The position numbers were made by a program, and so were the translations under genes. The notes below the pieces were generated by a model, which searched no databases, was not told the DNA's origin, and worked only from the letters and a program-made list of their open reading frames with translations. A stretch of 12,663 nt of DNA, taken from the NCBI GenBank assembly GCA_003695015.1, contig RFJD01000015.1:1-12663 (forward strand), in the 5' to 3' direction. Position 1 is the first letter of the stretch; each line of letters begins with the position of its first letter. This DNA is from Verrucomicrobiota bacterium (GTDB lineage: Bacteria; Verrucomicrobiota; Verrucomicrobiia; Limisphaerales; J093). This document shows, piece by piece, positions 1 to 7,227 of this stretch.

Positions 1-627
1 GCCCCCGCCAAGGTCCAGAGCGCCCTGCTGGAGGCGATGCAGGAACGCCAGGTGACCATCGGCGAGGAAACCCACCGGCTCGAAGAACCCTTCCTGGTCT
101 TGGCGACCCAAAACCCCATCGAGCAGGAGGGCACCTATCCCCTGCCGGAGGCGCAGGTGGACCGGTTCATGCTCAAGGTGCGGATTGACTACCCCAGCCG
201 GGACGAGGAACGCCGCATTCTCGAGGCCATGGCCCGCACCAGCGGCCAACCGCAGACCAAGCAGGTGATCGAAGCCCGCGCCATCCTCGAAGCCCGCGAG
301 ATCGTCAACGAGGTGTACCTCGACGAAAAGGTGAAGGACTACATCGTGGACCTGGTCTGTTGCACGCGGAACCCCGAGCGTTACGACCTGCCCATCCAGG
401 AGTGGATCCAGATGGGCGCCTCGCCGCGGGCGACCATCGCGTTGACCCTGTGCGCCAAGGCCCACGCCTTCCTGCGCGGCCGCGGTTACGTGACCCCGCA
501 GGACGTCAAGAGCGTGGCCATGGACGTGTTGCGGCACCGGGTGGTCATCACCTACGAGGCCGAGGCGGAGGAGAAGACGCCGGAGTCGGTGGTGCAGCGG
601 ATCCTGGACGAACTGCCCGTGCCCTGA
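1..627 (+). CDS. moxR: MoxR-family AAA+ ATPase, C-terminal part (5' end outside window)
   Basis: The frame is open from base 1, so the start codon and the Walker A and B motifs lie upstream. The first visible residues (APAKVQSALLEAMQE) are those that directly follow the Walker B 'DEINR' motif in MoxR proteins. Visible family motifs are the sensor 1 segment LATQNPIEQEGTYPLPEAQ (Asn codon at 112), the arginine-finger-like DRF (Arg at 163) and sensor 2 GASPRA (Arg at 427), followed by the helical lid ending in a TGA at 625-627. MoxR ATPases are cytoplasmic AAA+ proteins that usually work with vWA-domain partners in maturing or remodelling protein complexes. The next gene is a DUF58 vWA protein 35 nt downstream, the standard MoxR pairing. 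No sign of decay is seen in the visible 208 codons. Assignment to MoxR is firm; which MoxR subfamily is an inference from the Bat context. Confidence 0.95.
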   Translation, partial: APAKVQSALLEAMQERQVTIGEETHRLEEPFLVLATQNPIEQEGTYPLPEAQVDRFMLKVRIDYPSRDEERRILEAMARTSGQPQTKQVIEARAILEAREIVNEVYLDEKVKDYIVDLVCCTRNPERYDLPIQEWIQMGASPRATIALTLCAKAHAFLRGRGYVTPQDVKSVAMDVLRHRVVITYEAEAEEKTPESVVQRILDELPVP

Positions 628-662
628 GCCGTGGTTCCGGTGGGCCCGACCCGCAAGGCGCC

Positions 663-1619
663 ATGATCCCGCGCGAAATCCTCAAGAAAATCCGGCAGAT
701 CGAGCTGCGCACCACCCGGCTCGTCAACGAGACGCTCGCCGGCCAGTACCACAGCGTCTTCAAGGGCCAGGGGATGAACTTCGAGGAGGTGCGCGAGTAC
801 CAGCCCGGCGACGACGTCCGGTCGATCGACTGGAACGTCACCGCCCGCATGAACCACCCCTTCGTCAAGAAGTTCGTCGAGGAACGGGAACTGACCGTGG
901 TGCTGGTGGTGGATCTGAGCGGCTCGGGCCTGTTCGGCTCGGGCGAACGCTCGAAACGCGAACAGGCCGCCGAGATCGCCTCCGTCCTCGCCTTCTCCGC
1001 CATCCGCAACAACGACAAGGTCGGGTTGATCCTGTTCACCGACCGGGTCGAAAAGTACGTCCCGCCCCGCAAGGGCCGGCGGCACGTCCTGCGGGTCATC
1101 CGGGAGATTCTCTTCTACGAGCCGGAGCATCGGGGGACGGACCTGACCGCGGCGCTGGATTTCATGGCCCACGTCATCCACCAGCGGGCCATCGTGGTGG
1201 TGATCTCGGATTTCCTCGGGCAGAGCGCTCCGCGCCGGAAGGAGATCGACGCCCACCTGCGGCGCCGGGTGGTCTTGTCCCAAACCCTGCGGCAGAGTTC
1301 GCTGGCCAGTCTCCGCCAGGCCAACCGCCGGCACGACGTGGTGGCGGTGCAGATCGTCGATCGCTACGAACTGCAACTGCCGGGGCTGGGTTTCCTGGTC
1401 CTCAAGGACGCCGAGACCGGCGAGGTCGTCGAAATCGACACCGGCGATCCCCGCCGCCGGGAATCCTTCGCCGGCCGCCAACGGCGGTTTCAGGACGACC
1501 TGCGCCGGCTGTTCGAGTCGGCCGGTATCGACTCGATCCAGTTGCTGGCCGACGAGCCGTACGCAGGGGCGTTGGTCCGGTTTTTCGAAACGCGCGAGAA
1601 ACGCCGCCGGCGCGGTTGA
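663..1619 (+). CDS. DUF58 domain protein with vWA fold (MoxR partner)
   Basis: This 318-residue protein starts at ATG 663 (MIPREILKKIRQIE), behind a weak AAGG at 655-658. The frame stays open upstream to 360, but that extension overlaps moxR and translates to low-complexity Arg/Ala-rich sequence, so it is rejected. The DUF58 hallmark GQGMNFEEVREYQPGDDVRSIDWNVTAR lies at about residues 36-62. A vWA domain follows with MIDAS residues DLSGS (Asp84, Ser86, Ser88), Thr159 in RGTDL and Asp183 in ISDF. No membrane segment is evident, so it is probably cytoplasmic. The family is nearly always encoded beside MoxR and is thought to be its binding partner. One oddity is about 37 residues (185-221) between ISDF and RRHDVVAV, roughly 20 more than I expect for the family, rich in Arg, Ser and Leu. 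The C-terminus (DEPYAGALVRFF) is typical for the family. Confidence 0.93.
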   Translation: MIPREILKKIRQIELRTTRLVNETLAGQYHSVFKGQGMNFEEVREYQPGDDVRSIDWNVTARMNHPFVKKFVEERELTVVLVVDLSGSGLFGSGERSKREQAAEIASVLAFSAIRNNDKVGLILFTDRVEKYVPPRKGRRHVLRVIREILFYEPEHRGTDLTAALDFMAHVIHQRAIVVVISDFLGQSAPRRKEIDAHLRRRVVLSQTLRQSSLASLRQANRRHDVVAVQIVDRYELQLPGLGFLVLKDAETGEVVEIDTGDPRRRESFAGRQRRFQDDLRRLFESAGIDSIQLLADEPYAGALVRFFETREKRRRRG

Positions 1620-1634
1620 GCCGGGCGTGTAACG

Positions 1635-2288
1635 ATGGCCACGAACCTCCAAACCGCCGTCCCGCCCGCCGCCGTGACCCACGCTCCGGCGACCAACGCC
1701 CCCGCGCGGACGCTGGCCAGGCAGGACATTCACGACATCAAGCCGCCGGTGCCCATCCCGGACTGGAGCTGGGTGTGGTGGGTGCTGGCCGCGGCGGCCT
1801 TGGCGGCCCTGGCCTTCTGGTGGTGGCGGCGCCAAAAAGCCCGCGCCCCCGAAAAACCGGCCGAGGTTTCGCCCGAACAACTCATCCCGCCCCACGTCCG
1901 CGCCAAACGCCGGCTCGAGGAGGCCCTGCGCCTGCTGGATCAACCCAAGCCGTTCGTCATCGCCGTCTCCGACGCCCTCCGGCAATACCTCGAGGAACAG
2001 TTCGACCTCCATGCACCGGAGCGCACCACCGAGGAGTTTCTGGACGAAGTCCAGTCGAGCCCCCTGTTGGACGCGGGCCAGAAGGCGTTGCTGGCGGATT
2101 TCCTGACCCGGTGTGACTTGGTGAAGTTCGCCCGCTACGAGCCGGCCGAACGGGAACTGCGGGACCTGCACGCCGCGGCCCTGCGGTTGGTGATCGAGAC
2201 CGAGGCGGCCCGCCCTCCGGGGGCGGGCTTGGAAACCGCCGGTCCCGCGGAGGCCGGCGCCTTGGAGACGGAGACGAGGGAGGTGTGA
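1635..2288 (+). CDS. Single-pass membrane protein, DUF4381-like, of the Bat locus
   Basis: This 217-residue protein starts at ATG 1635, 15 nt after the DUF58 stop, with no clear Shine-Dalgarno. A Pro/Ala-rich N-terminus leads to the DIHDIKPPVPIP motif (residues 31-42), which resembles the DUF4381 family. One strong membrane segment follows (about 45-64, WSWVWWVLAAAALAALAFWWW) and then basic residues (RRQKAR), so the C-terminal part should be cytoplasmic. Residues 90-187 form a helical domain with ...RQYLEEQFDLHAPERTTEEFLDE... and ...TRCDLVKFARYEPAE. The same layout recurs at the C-terminus of BatD in this locus. The last 25 residues are low complexity. The gene sits in the usual place for such proteins, between DUF58 and batA, and overlaps batA by one base (TGATG). 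The function is unknown; it may anchor or regulate the MoxR/vWA complex. The family name is from memory of motifs, not a search. Confidence 0.8.
   Translation: MATNLQTAVPPAAVTHAPATNAPARTLARQDIHDIKPPVPIPDWSWVWWVLAAAALAALAFWWWRRQKARAPEKPAEVSPEQLIPPHVRAKRRLEEALRLLDQPKPFVIAVSDALRQYLEEQFDLHAPERTTEEFLDEVQSSPLLDAGQKALLADFLTRCDLVKFARYEPAERELRDLHAAALRLVIETEAARPPGAGLETAGPAEAGALETETREV
2276..2284 (+). promoter_or_regulatory. Strong ribosome binding site deciding the batA start
   Basis: GAGGGAGGT lies at 2276-2284, with a GGAGG core at 2279-2283. It sits four bases before ATG 2288 but only one base before the in-frame GTG at 2285, so ATG 2288 is the better start. It is the strongest Shine-Dalgarno-like site I see in the window and lies inside the end of the upstream gene. 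Confidence 0.6.
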
Positions 2289-3289
2289 TGGACCTGCGTC
2301 TGGCGCATCCCTGGTTCCTTCTGCTGCTGCTGGCGTTGCCGCTGGTGGCCTGGGTGCGGCGGCGTCATCTCGGCCGACCCGCCTTCCTGTACTCCTCGGT
2401 GGCCTTGGTGCGGGGCATCACCGTGGTGGACCGCTCGCCCTTCTACCGCCTGATGCGCAAGATGCGGTGGGTGGCCCTGACGCTGCTGATCGTGGGCATG
2501 GCCCGGCCCCAGATGGGCGCCGGCCGGGCCACGGTCAAGAGCGCCGGCATCGACATCGTGGTGGCCCTGGACCTCTCCACCAGCATGGCTTCGGAGGACT
2601 TCGAACTCGAGGGCAAGCGCATCAACCGCCTCGAAATCGCCAAGCGTGTCCTGCGCGAGTTCATCGAAAAACGGCCCAACGATCGCATCGGCCTGGTGGC
2701 CTTCGCCCGCAACGCCTACGTCGTTGCGCCCCCCACGCTCGATCACGATTTCCTCATCGCCAACCTCCGGCGCCTCGAGATGGGCCTCATCGAGGACGGC
2801 ACGGCGGTCGGTTCCGCCCTTTCCGCCGCCCTCAACCGGCTTCGCAACCTCGGCGGCCGCAGCCGGATCGTCATCCTCATGACCGACGGCCAGAACAACG
2901 CCGGCAAGGTCCCGCCCCTGACCGCCGCCGAGGCCGCCCACACCCTGGGCATCAAGGTGTACACCATCGGCGTCGGCACCCGCGGCCGCGCCCCGGTCCC
3001 GGTCACTGACGCCTTCGGCATCAAGCGTTACCGGATGATCGAGGTGGACATCGACGAGGACACCCTCCAGAAAATCGCCGAACGCACCGGCGGCCGCTAC
3101 TTCCGGGCGGACAACACCCAGGCCCTGCGCCGGATTTACGAGGAGATCGACCGCATGGAAAAAACCGAGGTCGAAATGAAGGAGTACCGCCGCTACCGGG
3201 AGCTGTTCCACTGGGCGGTGCTGCCGGCGATGGTGCTGCTGTTGATCGAAGTGATTTTGAACAACACCCTGTGGCGACGACTCCCATGA
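2288..3289 (+). CDS. batA: BatA, membrane-anchored vWA protein
   Basis: The protein has 333 residues. ATG 2288 overlaps the previous stop (TGATG); an in-frame GTG at 2285 is possible but less well placed relative to the GGAGG site. The architecture is classic BatA: membrane segment 1 at about residues 9-23 (HPWFLLLLLALPLVAWV), segment 2 at about 61-75, a vWA domain at about 88-285, and a last segment at about 307-325. The MIDAS residues are complete: DLSTS (Asp95, Ser97, Ser99), Thr172 in EDGTAVG and Asp200 in MTDGQNNAG. The C-terminal ERTGGRYFRADNTQALRRIYEEID region is typical of BatA. The protein should sit in the inner membrane with the vWA domain exposed to the periplasm. It probably binds a divalent metal and pairs with BatB. 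The next gene starts after a 49-nt gap, the longest inside the locus. Confidence 0.95.
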   Translation: MDLRLAHPWFLLLLLALPLVAWVRRRHLGRPAFLYSSVALVRGITVVDRSPFYRLMRKMRWVALTLLIVGMARPQMGAGRATVKSAGIDIVVALDLSTSMASEDFELEGKRINRLEIAKRVLREFIEKRPNDRIGLVAFARNAYVVAPPTLDHDFLIANLRRLEMGLIEDGTAVGSALSAALNRLRNLGGRSRIVILMTDGQNNAGKVPPLTAAEAAHTLGIKVYTIGVGTRGRAPVPVTDAFGIKRYRMIEVDIDEDTLQKIAERTGGRYFRADNTQALRRIYEEIDRMEKTEVEMKEYRRYRELFHWAVLPAMVLLLIEVILNNTLWRRLP

Positions 3290-3296
3290 TCAGAAC

Positions 3297-3314
3297 CGAC
3301 GGCCGGGGCCGTTG
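3297..3314 (+). repeat. Intercistronic inverted repeat (candidate RNA hairpin) between batA and batBC
   Basis: Bases 3297-3303 (CGACGGC) can pair with 3308-3314 (GCCGTTG), giving seven pairs including one G-U, around a CGGG tetraloop. It begins eight bases after the batA stop and ends 24 bases before the chosen batBC start. No U-tract follows, so it is not a typical intrinsic terminator. It could act in mRNA processing or in adjusting expression of the large downstream fusion. Short GC-rich inverted repeats also arise by chance in DNA of this composition. Confidence 0.3.
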
Positions 3315-3338
3315 AGGCCGCCGGTCCGCGAGAGGCCG

Positions 3339-5339
3339 ATGTTTTTCGCGCGCCCCGAAATGCTGTGGCTGATGGCGGTGGTGATGCCGCTGCTGAGCCT
3401 GTTTCTCGTCTGGGCCTGGCGCAAGCGCCAGCGGCTCATGCGCCAGTTCGTGCAGTCGCGCCTGCTGGCCGTCCTGACCGTCGGCGTTTCCCCCCGCCGG
3501 CAAAAGCTGCGGATGATCCTCTTCGCCGCGGCCATCGCCCTGATCCTGCTGGCCTTGGCCCGGCCGCTGTACGGCTTCACCGAGGAGGAATTCACCCGCC
3601 GCGGCGTGGACATCCTGGTGGCCATCGACACCTCCCGCAGCATGCTCACCCGCGATGTGCCGCCCGACCGTCTCACCCGGGCCAAACTGGCCGCCCTGGA
3701 CCTCATGGAACTGGCCCGGGGCGACCGCCTGGGCCTGATCGCCTTCGCCGGCACCGCCTTCCTCCAATGCCCGCTGACCATCGACTGGGTGGCCTTCCAG
3801 GAAAGCGTCAACGCCCTCGACACCGAGATCGTCCCCCAGCAAGGCACGGCCCTGGCCCGCGTGGTGGACACCGCGATCGACGCCCTCGATGACCAGAGCG
3901 ACAACTTCCGCGCCTTGGTCATCCTCAGCGACGGCGAGGACCACGAGGCCGGTCTGGAAGAGGCCGCCCAACGCGCCCGGGACGCCGGCTTGCGCATTTA
4001 TGCCGTGGGGGTCGGCACCCCCGAAGGCGACCGCATCCCGCTCCGCAACGAACGCGGCGAAACGGTGTACCTGAAGGACGATCTCGGCCAGACCGTCGTC
4101 TCCAAACTCAACCCGGACGCCCTCCGCCAACTCGCCCAAGCCACCGGCGGCGAATACATTCCGCTCCAAGGCGCCGAGCCGATGAAGCTGCTTTACGAAA
4201 ACCGGATCGCGCTGCTGCCGCAGGTCGAGTACGGCGCCCGTCTCGGCCGGCTGTATTTCGAGCGGTTCCAGTGGCCCCTCGGCCTGGCCATTCTGCTGCT
4301 TTTTGCGGAAATGCTCCTGCCCTGCCGCCGTCGCGTAGAACGCCCGTCCATGGGCGGGGCGCCCGCCTCCGCCGTCGGCCGCCTCACTGCCCTGCTGGTG
4401 TTCGCCCTCTGGGCCGCGCCCCCGGCGGAAGCCTCGGCCCGGCGCGCCCTCCGGGCCTACGAACAGGGGGATTATCCCGCCGCCATGGAGGAGTTCCGCA
4501 AGATGATCGCCGAGGGCGAATCCGACCCCCGCGTCCACTACAACGCCGGGGTCACCGCCTACCGGCTGCATGATTTCGAAGAGGCGGCCAATGAGTTCTC
4601 CGCCGCCATTCTGGGCGAGGATAAGGAGACGCGCCAGCCGGCCTACTACAACTTGGGCAACGCCCTCTTCCGGCTGGGCGAACAAAGCCCCGACCCCGTC
4701 CTGCGCAAGGAACGCTGGGAGGCGGCCCTCAAAGCCTACGAAGCCGCCCTGCAACTGGATCCCGAGGACCGCGACGCCAGGCACAACCGGGACGTCGTCA
4801 AGGCGCGCTTGGAGGAACTCGAACGCCAAATGCAGCAGCAGCAACAACAACAACAGCAGCAGTCGTCTTCCTCCGATCAGCAAGACCAGGACCAGCCCAA
4901 GTCACAGCAGAACCAGTCCGACCAAAACCAGTCCGACCAGAACCGGCAAGACCAGCAGGACCAGCAGTCCGGGCAGGACCGGAACCAGCCAGACCAGGGC
5001 GACCAGCAGCAACAACAGCAGCAGCAGCAGAACCGGGACCAGTCGCGTTCCCAAGACCAGCAGCAATCGAAGGACCAGCAGGACGCCTCCGCGCAGGAGC
5101 AGCCGTCCTCGCCGGAGCAAGAGCAGGAGCAAAAGCCGGGTTCTTCGCGCGAAGGTTCCCCGGAATCGGACCGGGAACGCCAACAGGCCGAAGCCGCCGC
5201 CCAGGCACGGCCGGCCGGCCCCATGACGCCGGAGGAGGCCCGCCGGTTGCTCGAAGGAGCCCGCGCCGAGGAGCGGCTCTGGTTCGAGGCCGAACGCCGC
5301 CGCCAGCCGGCGACCCTCCCCACCCGCAAACCGTGGTGA
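3339..5339 (+). CDS. batB-batC: BatB-BatC fusion: membrane vWA protein with TPR and Gln-rich periplasmic tail
   Basis: The protein has 666 residues. ATG 3339 (MFFARPEMLWL, a typical BatB start) lies behind GAGAGG at 3330-3335; an in-frame TTG at 3312 is less likely. The BatB half (1-328) has membrane segments at about 8-27, 59-75 and 312-328. Its vWA domain has MIDAS residues DTSRS (Asp97, Ser99, Ser101), Thr170 and Asp198 (LSDGED). A basic linker (CRRRVERPS) and a fourth hydrophobic segment (about 348-362) follow; the latter looks like the former BatC signal peptide, ending in PAEASA. The BatC half has about three TPR-like repeats (366-482) and a Gln/Asp-rich stretch (498-600) with runs of 10 and 9 Gln. 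It ends in a helix EEARRLLEGARAEERLWFE... and RKPW, close to the KDW end of BatC. Positive-inside reasoning puts both the vWA and TPR parts in the periplasm. BatB and BatC are separate genes in classical loci. The batD start lies 7 nt downstream. Confidence 0.93.
   Translation: MFFARPEMLWLMAVVMPLLSLFLVWAWRKRQRLMRQFVQSRLLAVLTVGVSPRRQKLRMILFAAAIALILLALARPLYGFTEEEFTRRGVDILVAIDTSRSMLTRDVPPDRLTRAKLAALDLMELARGDRLGLIAFAGTAFLQCPLTIDWVAFQESVNALDTEIVPQQGTALARVVDTAIDALDDQSDNFRALVILSDGEDHEAGLEEAAQRARDAGLRIYAVGVGTPEGDRIPLRNERGETVYLKDDLGQTVVSKLNPDALRQLAQATGGEYIPLQGAEPMKLLYENRIALLPQVEYGARLGRLYFERFQWPLGLAILLLFAEMLLPCRRRVERPSMGGAPASAVGRLTALLVFALWAAPPAEASARRALRAYEQGDYPAAMEEFRKMIAEGESDPRVHYNAGVTAYRLHDFEEAANEFSAAILGEDKETRQPAYYNLGNALFRLGEQSPDPVLRKERWEAALKAYEAALQLDPEDRDARHNRDVVKARLEELERQMQQQQQQQQQQSSSSDQQDQDQPKSQQNQSDQNQSDQNRQDQQDQQSGQDRNQPDQGDQQQQQQQQQNRDQSRSQDQQQSKDQQDASAQEQPSSPEQEQEQKPGSSREGSPESDRERQQAEAAAQARPAGPMTPEEARRLLEGARAEERLWFEAERRRQPATLPTRKPW
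4833..5138 (+). repeat. Low-complexity CAG/CAA-rich tract inside batBC
   Basis: This stretch encodes residues 499-600 of the fusion, mostly Gln with Asp, Ser and Asn. It includes a pure run of ten Gln codons (4833-4862), mixing CAG and CAA, and a run of nine (5004-5030). Two 15-bp tandem copies at 4911-4925 and 4926-4940 encode NQSDQ twice and differ only at the last Gln codon (CAA or CAG). Mixed Gln codons argue for selection on the peptide, while the trinucleotide runs could still vary in length by slippage. Disordered Gln/Asp-rich tails are common at the end of BatC proteins. Confidence 0.85.
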
Positions 5340-5346
5340 TGCCGCG

Positions 5347-7227
5347 ATGGCGAGGAAGTTGACTCAGCCGAACCCCGGAGCATCGCGAAGGCGATGGTGG
5401 GCCGGTGGCGCGCCCGCCAAGGGATGGATCATCCGCGCAGGCCGGGCGTTGGCCGGAGTCTTCCTGCTGACGGCGGCCACCCTGCCGGCGGCCGCTCTGA
5501 GCCTGACCACCGACGTGACGCCGCGCTCGATCCGCGTGGGCGAATCCGCCCGGCTCGAGATTCGGATCGAAGGTCCCTCGATGCCCCAGGCCGAACCGCC
5601 CCGAATGCCCAGGATCGACGGCCTGACCTTTCGCTATGCCGGGCCCGCCAGCCAGGTCCGCATCATCAACGGCCAGGTGGCCCAGAGCCTTTCGTTCAAC
5701 TACTACGTCACGGCGCAAAAGGAGGGCGACTACACCCTCGGCCCCTTCGAGGTGGTGGTGGACGGCCGGACCCTCCGGGCGCCCGCCACCGCCCTGCGGG
5801 TGCGGGCGGCCGGCGACACCAACGGGGCCGCCGCGCCGGCAGGAGGACGGCGTTGGGCCTTCCTGACCTTGGAAACGCCGCTCAAAGAGGCCTACGTCGG
5901 CCAACGGGTGCCGGTCGAGATCAGCCTCTACATCGTCGCCGGCCAGAACTATGCCCCCAAACCGCTGAACAATCCGGGCTTCGTCTTCGGGGGCATGGAA
6001 CCGCTTGGCCAGACGCAGGTCGTCCTCGACGGAGCCCGTTACACCGTCGTCCGCCACCAGCAGAACGCCTTCCCCACCCGGACCGGCGAACTGACGCTGG
6101 GGCCGGCCGAGGCGGACGTCACCCTGCGCATTCCCCAGCAACGCCGCCGGCGGGCGATCGATCCGTTCTTCGACGACTTTTTCAACTTCTCGCCGTTCGG
6201 CGGCATGGACGAACTGCGGCCGGTGACGCTTCGCAGCGACCCGTTGACCCTGCGGGTCAAGCCGCTGCCCCAAGCCGGCCGGCCGTCGGATTTTTCCGGC
6301 GCGGTGGGCCGGTTCGACATGGACGTGACCGTGGCGCCCACCAACGTTGCCGTCGGCGAGCCGATCCACCTCAAGATCCGGATCGAGGGCGAGGGATCGT
6401 TGGAAAACGTCAACATCCCGCTGCCGGAGGAGGTGCCGGGATTCAAGGTCTATCCCGGGCAATCGCAGGTCGAAGTGACCGACCAGTTGCGGATGCGGGG
6501 CGTGCGGACGATCGAGCGCGATTTGGTGCCGCTGGAGGTCAGCGTGGACCGCGTGCCCGGGGTGCGTTTCAGCTATTTCGATCCGGATGCCGGGGCCTAC
6601 CGGACGATCGAGCACCCGCCCACGCCGGTGTTGGTGCGGCCGGCGGCCCGGGAGCAGGCGCTGGCGCCGGTGGTCATCAGCCGCGACGAGGAGGGGCGGC
6701 CCACGACCCACGAGCGGGAGCTGGCGCCGTTGAAGGAACAACTGGGCGAACTGGCGATCGTGGGGCCGGCGCTGCTGCGGCGGCCGTGGTTTCCCGCGCT
6801 GGTGCTGACGCCCTTGGCGGCCTGGGCGGCGGCGTGGGGTTGGCGCCGGCGGCAGGACCGGTTGGCCGCCGACCCCGCCTTGGCGCGCCGACTCGCCTTC
6901 GCGAAAGCCCGCGGCCGGCGGTTGCGGGAGTTGCGTCGCCTGGCCGCCGCCGGGGATCGGGCCGCCTTCTTCGCCTGCGCCTTCCGCTGTTTGCAGGAGC
7001 ATCTGGCCGAACGGCTGGATCTGCCCGCCCACGGCCTCACCGAGGCGGTGGTGGACGAGAAACTGGCCCCCATGGGTGCGCCGGCCGATCTGCTGGAGGC
7101 GTTGCGCCATTGGTTCCGGCTTTGTGACCAGGCCCGCTACGCCCCCGCCTCGGTGGAAGGGAATCTGGACGAAATGGCTCGTTCGCTCGAAACCGTGTTG
7201 GACCGCGTTCGCAAACTCGGCCGATGA
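5347..7227 (+). CDS. batD: BatD, large periplasmic protein with C-terminal membrane anchor
   Basis: The protein has 626 residues. ATG 5347 is seven bases after the batBC stop, with no clear Shine-Dalgarno. A long basic N-terminus (residues 1-33) precedes a hydrophobic signal segment (about 34-50, RALAGVFLLTAATLPAAA). The body is beta-rich BatD sequence. Family-like phrases include SLTTDVTPRSIRVGESARLEIRIEG (52-76), SFNYYVTAQKEGDYTLGPF (116-134), LYIVAGQNYAPKP (194-206) and a repeat of the first domain theme, VTVAPTNVAVGEPIHLKIRIEGEG (327-350). Residues 272-286 (DPFFDDFFNFSPFGG) form an aromatic, acidic patch. A membrane segment lies at about 481-498. A cytoplasmic helical domain (about 521-620) resembles that of the DUF4381-like protein of this locus. 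BatD is thought to be an inner-membrane partner of BatA and BatB with most of its mass in the periplasm. It overlaps batE by four bases (ATGA). Confidence 0.92.
   Translation: MARKLTQPNPGASRRRWWAGGAPAKGWIIRAGRALAGVFLLTAATLPAAALSLTTDVTPRSIRVGESARLEIRIEGPSMPQAEPPRMPRIDGLTFRYAGPASQVRIINGQVAQSLSFNYYVTAQKEGDYTLGPFEVVVDGRTLRAPATALRVRAAGDTNGAAAPAGGRRWAFLTLETPLKEAYVGQRVPVEISLYIVAGQNYAPKPLNNPGFVFGGMEPLGQTQVVLDGARYTVVRHQQNAFPTRTGELTLGPAEADVTLRIPQQRRRRAIDPFFDDFFNFSPFGGMDELRPVTLRSDPLTLRVKPLPQAGRPSDFSGAVGRFDMDVTVAPTNVAVGEPIHLKIRIEGEGSLENVNIPLPEEVPGFKVYPGQSQVEVTDQLRMRGVRTIERDLVPLEVSVDRVPGVRFSYFDPDAGAYRTIEHPPTPVLVRPAAREQALAPVVISRDEEGRPTTHERELAPLKEQLGELAIVGPALLRRPWFPALVLTPLAAWAAAWGWRRRQDRLAADPALARRLAFAKARGRRLRELRRLAAAGDRAAFFACAFRCLQEHLAERLDLPAHGLTEAVVDEKLAPMGAPADLLEALRHWFRLCDQARYAPASVEGNLDEMARSLETVLDRVRKLGR

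Noticed and set aside
360..662. N-terminal extension of the DUF58 gene back into moxR
   Set aside because: The extra sequence is Arg/Ala/Pro-rich shadow of the moxR frame. ATG 663 begins the known DUF58 N-terminus.
552..2171. Long minus-strand open frame (539 codons) across the DUF58 and DUF4381-like genes
   Set aside because: It lies wholly opposite two well-supported genes. Its translation is Gly/Arg/Gln-rich with no recognisable domain, as expected from GC-rich third positions.
3021..4883. Long minus-strand open frame (620 codons) opposite batA and batBC
   Set aside because: It is a shadow of the vWA genes. The poly-Leu start comes from the reverse complement of the Gln codon runs, and no family features are visible.
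5377..5496. Possible twin-arginine signal in BatD (SRRRWW)
   Set aside because: The arginines are about 16 residues before the hydrophobic segment and the rest of the Tat consensus is missing, so an ordinary signal with a long basic start is more likely.
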